The notes under the pieces: generated by a model
Database searches by the model: none
Told to the model about the DNA's origin: nothing
Seen by the model: the letters and a program-made list of their open reading frames with translations, nothing else
DNA from: Omnitrophica bacterium RIFOXYB12_FULL_50_7
GTDB taxonomy: Bacteria > Omnitrophota > Omnitrophia > Omnitrophales > Aquincolibacteriaceae
Direction of reading: 5' to 3'
Assembly (NCBI GenBank): GCA_001804345.1
Contig: MHFU01000140.1
Span: 1 to 20,125 of the forward strand
DNA length: 20,125 nt
In this document: piece after piece, positions 14,006-20,125 of the stretch
Numbering within the stretch: the stretch's first letter is position 1
Layout of the letters: each line of letters starts with the position of its first letter
Made by a program: the position numbers and the translations under genes

Positions 14006-15689
14006 GGACCTCACCCTTCTCCTTCATGGGAACTTCGGCCTTGGCGATCTCTGGCTCCACCGGAGTAGAGATCTTCAGGCCATGCTCTTCCTGAAAAGCG
14101 AGCGCAGAACGAATAAATTCCCGAAAAATCGGGTGCGACCTGTCCGGCTTGGATTTGAACTCGGGATGGAACTGGACCGCAAGAAACCAGGGATGGCCTT
14201 CCAACTCGATCATCTCGATGAGCTTCCCGCTCGGGGAAACACCTGAAAGTCTCATACCAGCCTTTTGGAACTTTTCGCGGTATTCATTGTTGAACTCATA
14301 ACGGTGGCGATGACGCTCCGAAATCTCATCCACCTTGTAGGCCTTGTGCGCGAGCGTGTCTTTTTTGATCTGGCACGGATACGCACCCAGACGCATGGTG
14401 CCGCCCAGATCCTTCACGTTCTGTTGTTCTTCGAGAAGGCTGATCACCGGAAAAGGCGTCTTTTTGTTGAACTCAGTCGAATGCGCGCCTTTCATGTCCA
14501 GGACGTTACGCGCAAACTCGATCGCCGCGCACTGCATCCCGAGACAGATCCCGAAAAAAGGAATTTTTTTCTCGCGGGCAAATTGGATCGCTTTGAGTTT
14601 TCCTTCGATCCCGCGACTTCCGAAACCGCCCGGCACCAGAATCCCGGAAACACCCTTGAGCTGCTCAAGCGAACGGGCCGTCTCAAGCTTTTCGGAATTA
14701 ATCCTCTTGATCACCACCCCCGTATCGTTGGCAATCCCGCCGTGCTTCAAAGACTCATAAATGGATTTATAGGCATCCTGCAACTCGATATATTTACCCA
14801 CCACGGCGATCTTGACCAAATGCCTGGGATGAAGCGCCTTGTCGACCACGTTCTTTTTCCACTCATGAAGACTTCCCGCCTTATATTCGATCTTGAGCTT
14901 CTGACAAATGACCTTGTCGATCCCTTCCTCCTTGAACGCAAGGGGACATTCATAGATCGAGGCCACATCACGCGCTTCGATCACGGCTTCGGGCTCCACA
15001 TTACAGAAAAGCGCGATCTTGTCTTTCATCGCCTGGTCAATCTTTTTTTCTGTACGGCAGATCAGAATGTCCGGTTGAATACCGATCTCACGCAAGGTTC
15101 CAACACTATGCTGCGTGGGCTTGGTCTTGAGCTCGCCCGCGGCTTTGATATAAGGGACGAGCGTCAGATGGATGAAAAGAGAGTTCTCTCGACCCACCTC
15201 ATGGCGAAATTGCCGGGCGGCCTCCAGGAACGGCAGAGACTCGATATCGCCGGCCGTGCCGCCGACTTCGCAGATCACAACATCATAACGTTTGTTGCGC
15301 GAAACATCCCGGATGCGTTCTTTGATCTCATTGGTGATGTGTGGCACCACTTGCACGGTACCCCCCAGATAATCCCCGCGCCGCTCCTTCGTAATCACGC
15401 TGTAATAGATCTGACCACTCGTCACGTTGTTCTCACGACCCAGCGTGCTGTGCGTGAAACGCTCGTAATGGCCAAGATCCAGATCCGTCTCCGCGCCATC
15501 ATCGGTCACATAGACCTCGCCGTGCTGAAAAGGATTCATGGTGCCGGGGTCCACATTAAGATAAGGATCGAGTTTCTGGATCGCGACTTTAAGACCCTTT
15601 GCTTCAAGAATCTTCGCGATCGACGCGGACGCGATCCCTTTTCCCAGAGATGAAACAACGCCGCCTGTCACAAAAATATGCTTTGGCAT
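13998..15689 (-). CDS. pyrG: CTP synthase
   Basis: Aminates UTP to CTP with glutamine and ATP. The 563 residues have an N-terminal amidoligase domain (KHIFVTGGVVSSLGKGI, MNPFQHGEVYVTDDGAETDLDLG, CEVGGTAGDIE) and a C-terminal class I glutaminase with GFGSRG, the nucleophile Cys382 in GICLGMQ, and His508/Glu510 in VQFHPEF. About 25 Glu/Lys-rich residues extend past the usual end. ATG at 15689-15687 is the canonical start, with AAGGA about 9 nt upstream. Lying between kdsB and kdsA, it can feed CTP directly to CMP-Kdo formation. A 140-nt gap of low-complexity repeat separates it from kdsB. Confidence 0.97.
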   Translation of the reverse strand: MPKHIFVTGGVVSSLGKGIASASIAKILEAKGLKVAIQKLDPYLNVDPGTMNPFQHGEVYVTDDGAETDLDLGHYERFTHSTLGRENNVTSGQIYYSVITKERRGDYLGGTVQVVPHITNEIKERIRDVSRNKRYDVVICEVGGTAGDIESLPFLEAARQFRHEVGRENSLFIHLTLVPYIKAAGELKTKPTQHSVGTLREIGIQPDILICRTEKKIDQAMKDKIALFCNVEPEAVIEARDVASIYECPLAFKEEGIDKVICQKLKIEYKAGSLHEWKKNVVDKALHPRHLVKIAVVGKYIELQDAYKSIYESLKHGGIANDTGVVIKRINSEKLETARSLEQLKGVSGILVPGGFGSRGIEGKLKAIQFAREKKIPFFGICLGMQCAAIEFARNVLDMKGAHSTEFNKKTPFPVISLLEEQQNVKDLGGTMRLGAYPCQIKKDTLAHKAYKVDEISERHRHRYEFNNEYREKFQKAGMRLSGVSPSGKLIEMIELEGHPWFLAVQFHPEFKSKPDRSHPIFREFIRSALAFQEEHGLKISTPVEPEIAKAEVPMKEKGEVHA

Positions 15690-15841
15690 AATTTTATCCT
15701 TATGAATCCTTCTTAACTGATGACCAAAAAAGAACCAATAAACAAGAACCAATCACCAAACAATAAAATCAAATTCCAACCTCCAAGATTTAACAACCCG
15801 TTTGATTATTGGACCTTGGCGCTTGGAATTTACTTGGATCT
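15690..15841. repeat. CCAAG/CTTGG-rich low-complexity inverted repeat, pyrG-kdsB gap
   Basis: In the minus direction this stretch starts with CCAAG-type words (ATCCAAG, TTCCAAGCGCCAAGG, TCCAATAATCAAA) and ends with their complements (ATCTTGGAGGTTGGAATTT, ATTGTTTGGTGATTGGTTC), so it can fold back on itself. It also supplies the last codons and the stop of kdsB. A related block lies upstream of kdsB in the opposite sense. Confidence 0.7.
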
Positions 15842-16681
15842 TGTCTTTTGGTCATTGGTATTTTTCCCACGAAGTCGATCTTCCACTTCGTGAAGATCCT
15901 CTTCCGTGTCCACGCTGATGAAATCATACGCCGTTTCGATCACGCGAATGGAACGGCCCCTTTCGAGGACCCTGAGCTGCTCTAATTTCTCGGTATTTTC
16001 CAGGATTCCCGGCTCCCAGGCAATAAATTTCAAAAGAAATTCACGCCGGTACCCGTAAACTCCCAGATGTTTTAAAAAACTGAATGCACACGGCGCAACT
16101 CCCTCACCCTGCCCTCTCCCCCCCGCGGGGGGAGAGGATAAAGGTGAGGGGAAAACGCCATCAGAAACATTTACTTTTTGATACGATGTTCCTTGAAAAA
16201 ACGGGATCATCGCGCGTGAAAAATAAAGCGCGTTCCCTTCCGCATCACACACAACTTTAACAACATTGGGATTCTCGAAACTCGCCCTATCCGACATACG
16301 CACGGCCAGGGTCAGCATTTTCACATCCTTCTCTCTTTCAAAAATGCTCACCATCTCATCAAGCGCCTTCGGGTCCACAAGCGGCTGATCGCCCTGAATA
16401 TTGATCACAAGATCCTGCTTGAAACGACCCATGACTTCCGCGATCCTTGAGGTTCCGTTCGGATGGTCTTTGCGCGTCATGAAAGCCTTACCGCCGAATC
16501 CCTCCACGCATTGCTGGATGCGCGTGTCGTCGGTCGCCACGATCACATCCTCAAGTTTTTTCGCCTGCTTCGCGCGCTCCCACACATACTGGATCATGGG
16601 TTTGCCGCCTATAGAACGCAGAATCTTCTCGGGTAAACGTGTGGAACCTAAACGCGCGGGAATAACACCGAGAGCTTTCAT
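15830..16681 (-). CDS. kdsB: CMP-Kdo synthetase (3-deoxy-manno-octulosonate cytidylyltransferase) with an in-frame palindrome insert
   Basis: Activates Kdo with CTP before transfer to lipid A. Residues 1-160 match the family: GVIPARLGSTRLPEKIL, VATDD, MTRKDHPNGTSR, NIQGDQPLVDP and ALYFSRAMIPF. From 202 on FLKHLGVYGYRREFL, TEKLEQLR and DFISVDTEEDL follow as expected. The protein is 283 residues where about 250 is usual: roughly 25 extra residues lie at about 170-199, including PSPLSSPPAGGRGQGEG, encoded by a GC-rich palindrome, and the last ten (NTNDQKTRSK) come from the flanking repeat. The frame is open and all conserved motifs remain, so the enzyme is probably functional. ATG at 16681-16679 has GAGGG 6 nt upstream, inside a small palindrome. 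Confidence 0.93.
   Translation of the reverse strand: MKALGVIPARLGSTRLPEKILRSIGGKPMIQYVWERAKQAKKLEDVIVATDDTRIQQCVEGFGGKAFMTRKDHPNGTSRIAEVMGRFKQDLVINIQGDQPLVDPKALDEMVSIFEREKDVKMLTLAVRMSDRASFENPNVVKVVCDAEGNALYFSRAMIPFFQGTSYQKVNVSDGVFPSPLSSPPAGGRGQGEGVAPCAFSFLKHLGVYGYRREFLLKFIAWEPGILENTEKLEQLRVLERGRSIRVIETAYDFISVDTEEDLHEVEDRLRGKNTNDQKTRSK
16100..16151. repeat. GC-rich palindromic repeat inserted in kdsB
   Basis: Outer arms CCCTCACC (16101-16108) and GGTGAGGG (16143-16150), inner arms CCTCTCCCCCC (16113-16123) and GGGGGGAGAGG (16127-16137). It is read in frame as residues 178-194 of KdsB. The base composition is far more GC-rich than the surroundings. Palindromes of this look are dispersed in many bacterial genomes. 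Confidence 0.88.
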
Positions 16682-16684
16682 AAC

Positions 16685-16700
16685 CGGCCCTCAAGGGCCG
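16685..16700 (-). promoter_or_regulatory. Small hairpin over the kdsB ribosome-binding site
   Basis: In the minus direction CGGCCC-TTGA-GGGCCG forms a 6-bp GC stem with a 4-nt loop, 3 nt before the kdsB ATG. The only Shine-Dalgarno candidate, GAGGG, lies in the loop and 3' arm, so the folded form would hide it. The structure is seen; a role in limiting kdsB translation is inference. Confidence 0.45.
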
Positions 16701-16702
16701 AA

Positions 16703-16872
16703 GTCCCAAGCGCCAAGATCCAAACTCCACCCAAGGTCCAATAACCAAAATTCCAAACAGCCAGACAGAGACTATTTTTTCGATTGGTATTTCGGAACTT
16801 GGAATTTGCTTGGTTCTTGGATCTTGGTTCTTGTTTCTTGTTTCTTGTTTCTTGGATCTTGGAATTTAGCAT
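16703..16872. repeat. CCAAG/CTTGG-rich repeat block upstream of kdsB
   Basis: The left part has CCCAAGCGCCAAGATCCAA (16705-16723) and CCAAGGTCCAATAACCAAAA (16731-16750). The right part has the complementary type, with TTGGAATTTGCTTGGTTC, three exact tandem copies of TTTCTTG (16834-16854) and CTTGGATCTTGGAATTT, so the block is a loose fold-back. The CCAAGCGCCAAG and GGTCCAATAA words also occur, inverted, at 15801-15828 beyond kdsB. No gene is seen in this 190-nt gap. Confidence 0.75.
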
Positions 16873-17883
16873 TTACGCTTTTCGGATTGCTTCTTCTAGC
16901 TCTTCGGGAGCGACCGTTGCCGTGCCAAGCTTCCCCACCACGATACCGGCCGCAAGATTTGAGATCTTCGCGGCCTCTTGCATTTTCGCGCCTGCCGCTA
17001 ATGCGAGAGCAAGCGTTGCGATCACCGTATCCCCCGCGCCAGAAACATCATAGACTTCGCGCGCGGCAGTCGGGACCCGGGTCAGCTTTTTATTTTTTTC
17101 AAAAAGGGCCATACCATCCTCACCCAATGTGATCAGCACGGAATCAAGTTTCAATTTTTTCATCAATCCCCATCCCACCGTGTCCAGTTCAGGAGTTTGG
17201 TAGCACGATCCATGGGTCCTCTCATAACCGATATAGGCCTCGCTTCGGTTCGGGGTAATACACGTTACTCCCTGATAATAAACAAAATGTTTTTCTTTGG
17301 GATCCACGAGTACGGGCTTTTTGTGCCTTTTGGCAAGGCGGACGATCTCCTTCAAAAGAAAGGGCTGCATCACGCCTTTGCCGTAATCCTCAAGAATCAC
17401 GACATCCATGTGTTTGATATTCTCACGGACAAATTGCAGGATCTTCAAGAGATCGACCTTGGAAACATCGTCCGTCTTTTCACGGTCAAAACGGACCACT
17501 TGCTGGGAATGCGCGATCACGCGGGTTTTGAGGGACGTCGGGCGCATCGGATCATAAACAATCCCCCCGGTCTCGATCCCCTGTTTGCGCATCACCTTAA
17601 TCAGCATGCGCCCATAAAGATCACGGCCCACCACCCCGCAAGGGAAAACCTGCCCTCGGAGGGAACGGATATTATTGGCCACGTTCAGCGATCCCCCCGG
17701 CATGAAGGATTCCCGCTCAACCTTGACCACCGGAACCGGCGCCTCGGGGGAAATGCGCTTTACACTCCCCCAGACAAACTGGTCCAGAATGAAGTCCCCG
17801 ATCACAAGAATACGGGTCTTTTTGAACCCGCCGGTAATTTCCAGAAAACGCTTTTTCTCTGAAGAAGTAAGGGTATTTTTCAT
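16873..17883 (-). CDS. D-glycero-beta-D-manno-heptose-7-phosphate kinase (RfaE domain I, single-domain)
   Basis: PfkB/ribokinase-family sugar kinase that phosphorylates heptose-7-P at C1 in ADP-heptose synthesis for the LPS inner core. The 336 residues show PGGSLNVANNIRSL (62-75), a KTRVIAHSQQVVRFDRE stretch (119-135) typical of heptose kinases, EDYGKGVM (165-172), VDPKEKHF, ITPNRSEA, TLGEDGM and the catalytic DVSGAGDT (279-286, Asp285). The adenylyltransferase half of HldE is absent, so that step must be encoded elsewhere. I chose ATG at 17883-17881: the frame is open to 17937, but those codons overlap the promoter's -35 box. First gene of the LPS operon. Confidence 0.92.
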   Translation of the reverse strand: MKNTLTSSEKKRFLEITGGFKKTRILVIGDFILDQFVWGSVKRISPEAPVPVVKVERESFMPGGSLNVANNIRSLRGQVFPCGVVGRDLYGRMLIKVMRKQGIETGGIVYDPMRPTSLKTRVIAHSQQVVRFDREKTDDVSKVDLLKILQFVRENIKHMDVVILEDYGKGVMQPFLLKEIVRLAKRHKKPVLVDPKEKHFVYYQGVTCITPNRSEAYIGYERTHGSCYQTPELDTVGWGLMKKLKLDSVLITLGEDGMALFEKNKKLTRVPTAAREVYDVSGAGDTVIATLALALAAGAKMQEAAKISNLAAGIVVGKLGTATVAPEELEEAIRKA

Positions 17884-17908
17884 AGGATATTCCAAATGGG
17901 AAGGCAGT

Positions 17909-17937
17909 ATCTTAACACCGCCTCCCGGGGGTGTCAA
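17909..17937 (-). promoter_or_regulatory. Sigma70-type promoter of the LPS/PTS operon
   Basis: Consensus -35 TTGACA (17937-17932), 17-nt spacer, -10 TAAGAT (17914-17909), predicted start near 17902, leaving about 18 nt of leader before the ATG at 17883. The spacer and box edges form an imperfect dyad (ACACCGCC against GGGGGTGT, 17914-17933), a possible operator. This is the best promoter I found in the window, and it could drive most of the genes down to base 1. Confidence 0.75.
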
Positions 17938-18040
17938 CGAAAGGAAATTCTTATAACTTCTTGAAATTAAACGAGTTAGAGAATAAAATGCCCGGGAGTT
18001 GTCTTGGAAGATCCCCCGATGTTAATTCTGATTCAGGAAA

Positions 18041-18328
18041 TCACTTTTTTGCCGTCGGGCAAGAAGCACAATCGCCGGAGCAAGCTGGGGCTGCGGGAGC
18101 TTCCTTTTTAGGGACGTCCTTCTTGGCTGAATCTTTGTAACCCTTGGAACGATAATCGGTTTGATAAAAGCCGCTTCCCTTGAAAAGAATCCCTGATCCT
18201 CCGGAAATCAACCGTTCGACCTTGGCCTTCCCGCAATGGGGGCATTTCTTGATGGGCTTATCGATCATGGACTGGAATTTCTCGAACCGGTGCGCGCACG
18301 CCCCGCATTCATACTCATAAGTCGGCAT
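18041..18328 (-). CDS. FmdB/CxxC-type zinc-ribbon protein
   Basis: The 95 residues begin MPTYEYECGACAHRFE and carry two CxxC pairs (Cys8/11, Cys29/32 in CPHCGK) that should bind one zinc, as in the FmdB regulatory-protein family, followed by a Gly-rich GSGFYQTDYRSK segment common in the family. The tail (about 66-95) is Lys/Ala/Pro-rich with a second Cys cluster, C83-x3-C87-x2-C90. The molecular role of the family is not established; a link to formamidase regulation is historical. ATG at 18328-18326 has AAAAGGAG 9 nt upstream. It lies 28 nt after the DUF1846 gene and before the LPS operon promoter, with no convincing terminator between. Confidence 0.88.
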   Translation of the reverse strand: MPTYEYECGACAHRFEKFQSMIDKPIKKCPHCGKAKVERLISGGSGILFKGSGFYQTDYRSKGYKDSAKKDVPKKEAPAAPACSGDCASCPTAKK

Positions 18329-18356
18329 ACATTATTTCTCCTTTTCTTAAAAAATA

Positions 18357-19871
18357 TTACGCGTCGAAGAGACTGACGGTGGAAAAATCGGTGTCACTCG
18401 TGACATTGATCCCGAGACGCTTAAGCCCCTTGTCATCTCCGGAGGTCGGGATATGGGTCATATGAGCCTCACATCCGCTCAGTTCCTTAAGTTTCGACAT
18501 GGCGGCCTCGGCCGAAGGATTGGTGGCAGCGCTGATGCTCAAGGCCACCAAAATCTCATCCAGATTCAAACTGACCGCATGAGAACCCATGATGTCCTGC
18601 TTGAGACGTCCGATGGACTCGATCACGCCCAGCGATAAAAGATGAATTTGATCGGGAATGCCGGCAAGTTTTTTGACAGCATTCAGCACCAAACTCGATG
18701 CCGCGTGCATGAGCGGCGTGTTCTTTCCGGTCACGATCGATCCATCGTGAAGTTCGATCGCCGCGCCACAATAAATTCCTTTGTTCCCCTCTCCAAGGCG
18801 CTGCGCTTCCTGGGACGTTTCCCGCGCAGGGAGCACCACGCGACGGTCCTCGATCTTCGCATCCAGCTCCTTCATCAAAAGCTCCGTCCTCTGAGCCGCT
18901 TCTTTTTCTACGAACCCCATGACGTATTCGCAGGAATAACGGAAATATCGCGAGATCACTTCCTGCACAGCGGCTTTCCGGACAACCGCATCATCCACGA
19001 TCCCGAAACCGGCACAGTTGACGCCCATGTCCGTCGGCGACTGGTAGATCGATCGGTTCCCCATGATTTTTTTCAGGATGCGCTGAAGCACCGGAAAGAT
19101 CTCAAGATCGCGGTTGTAATTGACCGTTGTCTTTTTATGAGCCTCCAGATGGAACGAATCGATCATATTGACATCGCCCAGGTCCGCGGTCGCGGCCTCA
19201 TAAGCTATGTTCACGGGATGTTTGAGCGGCAGATTCCAGATCGGAAAAGTTTCAAACTTCGAATAGCCGCTTTCAAGGCTTCGAGTATGATCGTGATAAA
19301 GTTGGGAAAGACAGGTCGCGAGCTTCCCGCTCCCGGGCCCCGGTCCGGTCACGATCGCGATCGGATTTTGGGTCTCGATATACTCATTGGCCCCGTAACC
19401 TTCGGGGCTAACGATCAACTCCACGTCCGTGGGATATCCCTTGGTAAACCGGTGCGTGTAGACGCGGATACCGCGCCGTTCCAGCTTGTTCTTGAAAATC
19501 TTGGCGGCCGGCTGTTCGTTAAAACGCGTGATCACCACCGCCGTGATCGCAAGTCCCCAGGTCTTAAGATCGTCGATCATTTTAAAGGCATCCGCATCGT
19601 AGGTGATGCCGAAATCCGCCCTGAGTTTCCGCCGCTCGATATCTCCGGCATGAATGCAAAGAATGATGTCGATCTTGTCCTTCAGCTTTTGAAGCAACCG
19701 CATCTTGACATTCGGATCGTACCCGGGAAGGACTCGCGCGGCGTGATGATCGAAAAGCAATTTTCCGCCAAACTCGATATAAAGCTTGCTGCTGTATTTC
19801 TTGACCCGTTTGAGAATGGCTTCGGACTGTTCCTTCAGATATTTTTCGTTATCAAAGCCTGTCTTTTTCAT
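18357..19871 (-). CDS. UPF0371/DUF1846 family protein of unknown function
   Basis: I recognise the 504 residues as DUF1846 from MKKTGFDNEKYLKEQSEAI, KLYIEFGGKLLFDHHAARVLPG, CIHAGDIERRKLRADFGITYD, VTGPGPGSGKLATCLSQLYHDH (a P-loop-like Gly-rich segment near 175-187), NMIDSFHLEAH and PTDMGVNCAGF. Length is normal for the family and the gene looks intact. The biochemical function is unknown to me; the GPGPGSGK loop suggests nucleotide or phosphate binding, which is inference. ATG at 19871-19869 has AAAAGGGG 8 nt upstream. The FmdB-like gene follows after 28 nt, so they probably share a transcript. Confidence 0.88.
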   Translation of the reverse strand: MKKTGFDNEKYLKEQSEAILKRVKKYSSKLYIEFGGKLLFDHHAARVLPGYDPNVKMRLLQKLKDKIDIILCIHAGDIERRKLRADFGITYDADAFKMIDDLKTWGLAITAVVITRFNEQPAAKIFKNKLERRGIRVYTHRFTKGYPTDVELIVSPEGYGANEYIETQNPIAIVTGPGPGSGKLATCLSQLYHDHTRSLESGYSKFETFPIWNLPLKHPVNIAYEAATADLGDVNMIDSFHLEAHKKTTVNYNRDLEIFPVLQRILKKIMGNRSIYQSPTDMGVNCAGFGIVDDAVVRKAAVQEVISRYFRYSCEYVMGFVEKEAAQRTELLMKELDAKIEDRRVVLPARETSQEAQRLGEGNKGIYCGAAIELHDGSIVTGKNTPLMHAASSLVLNAVKKLAGIPDQIHLLSLGVIESIGRLKQDIMGSHAVSLNLDEILVALSISAATNPSAEAAMSKLKELSGCEAHMTHIPTSGDDKGLKRLGINVTSDTDFSTVSLFDA

Positions 19872-20071
19872 GGATCCAACCCCTTTTCGCGCGCGCTGAC
19901 GCCTTGCAGATCTCCCCTGAGATCAATACGTGAGTCTGGAATGGACTGGATTTTATCACGCGGGGCAAAAAGAAAGAACCGGTTAATTAAAGGTACAGGA
20001 TTTTACAAACCCCACGGATCTTGTCCGGCTAGAAGTGGTTTCATAAGTTCGCATAACCTCAATAACGACAG
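19872..20071 (-). promoter_or_regulatory. Leader region of the DUF1846 gene with an extended -10 promoter candidate
   Basis: TGATAAAAT (19958-19950, minus strand) matches an extended -10 element; the -35 position (TTCTTT, 19978-19973) is poor. The leader of about 70 nt holds a small hairpin GATCTC/GAGATC (19909-19914 and 19919-19924). I see no gene in the remaining bases. Confidence 0.4.
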
Positions 20072-20110
20072 GTCATTGCGAGGAGCCCGACAGAGCGACG
20101 CGGCAATCTC
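20072..20110. repeat. GTCATTGCGAGGAGC-type dispersed repeat
   Basis: The stretch starts GTCATTGCGAGGAGCC and ends CGACGCGGCAATCTC, with ATTGC/GCAAT ends. It is of a kind I recall as common in intergenic DNA of many bacteria. It may continue past the window edge. Confidence 0.6.
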
Positions 20111-20125
20111 TCTCTACGAAAGCAA

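Noticed and set aside
14265..15653. Long plus-strand reading frame (462 codons)
   Set aside because: It lies opposite pyrG, which has full family motifs; the translation shows no recognisable domain and no ribosome-binding site.
17884..17937. Extended N-terminus of the heptose kinase
   Set aside because: It would start within the -35 box and upstream of the predicted transcript start.
17944..18040. Intrinsic terminator after the FmdB-like gene
   Set aside because: Only weak pairing (GGGA/TCCC with bulges) and no clear T run on the minus strand; not convincing.

Overview
The window is almost fully coding, and every gene I can support lies on the minus strand, so transcription runs from right to left. 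It is a core-metabolism and envelope locus of a Gram-negative (diderm) bacterium. Kdo synthesis (kdsD, kdsA, kdsB), heptose kinase, a LpxL/HtrB-type acyltransferase and Lpt export genes show that it makes lipopolysaccharide. A long-form HPF, a YvcK protein and an HPr with a regulatory serine site beside a proteobacterial-style gene order argue against a typical gammaproteobacterium. An uncultured lineage such as Omnitrophota would fit, but that is an impression from gene content and repeat style, not a proof.

Layout in transcription order. (1) 19871-18041: a UPF0371/DUF1846 protein of unknown function and a small FmdB-type zinc-ribbon protein. (2) 17937-17909: a strong sigma70-like promoter with a palindromic spacer. 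(3) 17883-9351: LPS block of heptose-7-P kinase, kdsB, pyrG, kdsA, kdsD, a lipid A-type acyltransferase, an LptC-LptA-like fusion and lptB. PyrG makes the CTP that KdsB uses, and KdsD and KdsA supply the Kdo precursor. kdsC is not in the window. (4) 9302-4747: regulatory block of long HPF, PtsN (EIIA), a membrane-anchored YvcK, HPr and enzyme I. Blocks 3 and 4 resemble the E. coli kdsD-lptB-rpoN-hpf-ptsN-rapZ-npr order, with rpoN absent and yvcK-ptsH (as in Bacillus yvcK-crh) where rapZ-npr would be. (5) 4650-2909: a bifunctional phosphoglucose/phosphomannose isomerase overlapping a sugar-1-phosphate nucleotidyltransferase. (6) 2901-185: metK and ahcY, the activated-methyl cycle. (7) 126-1: the start of an iron-containing alcohol dehydrogenase cut by the window edge.

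The most unusual content lies between the genes. The exactly 300-nt gap between kdsD and the acyltransferase is filled by seven 40-41-nt hairpin units joined by single A residues (period about 42 nt), in the order B-C-B, B-C-B, A along the plus strand. The same units recur as B-A between ptsH and ptsI, and a related unit D sits alone between yvcK and ptsH. Stems differ between families but keep pairing, loops are conserved, and the last B unit directly abuts the start codon of both ptsI and the acyltransferase gene. At least five other palindromic or low-complexity repeat families occur in the window. One is inserted in frame inside kdsB, and one forms inverted copies on both sides of kdsB. 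No transposase, tRNA, rRNA or CRISPR array was seen.
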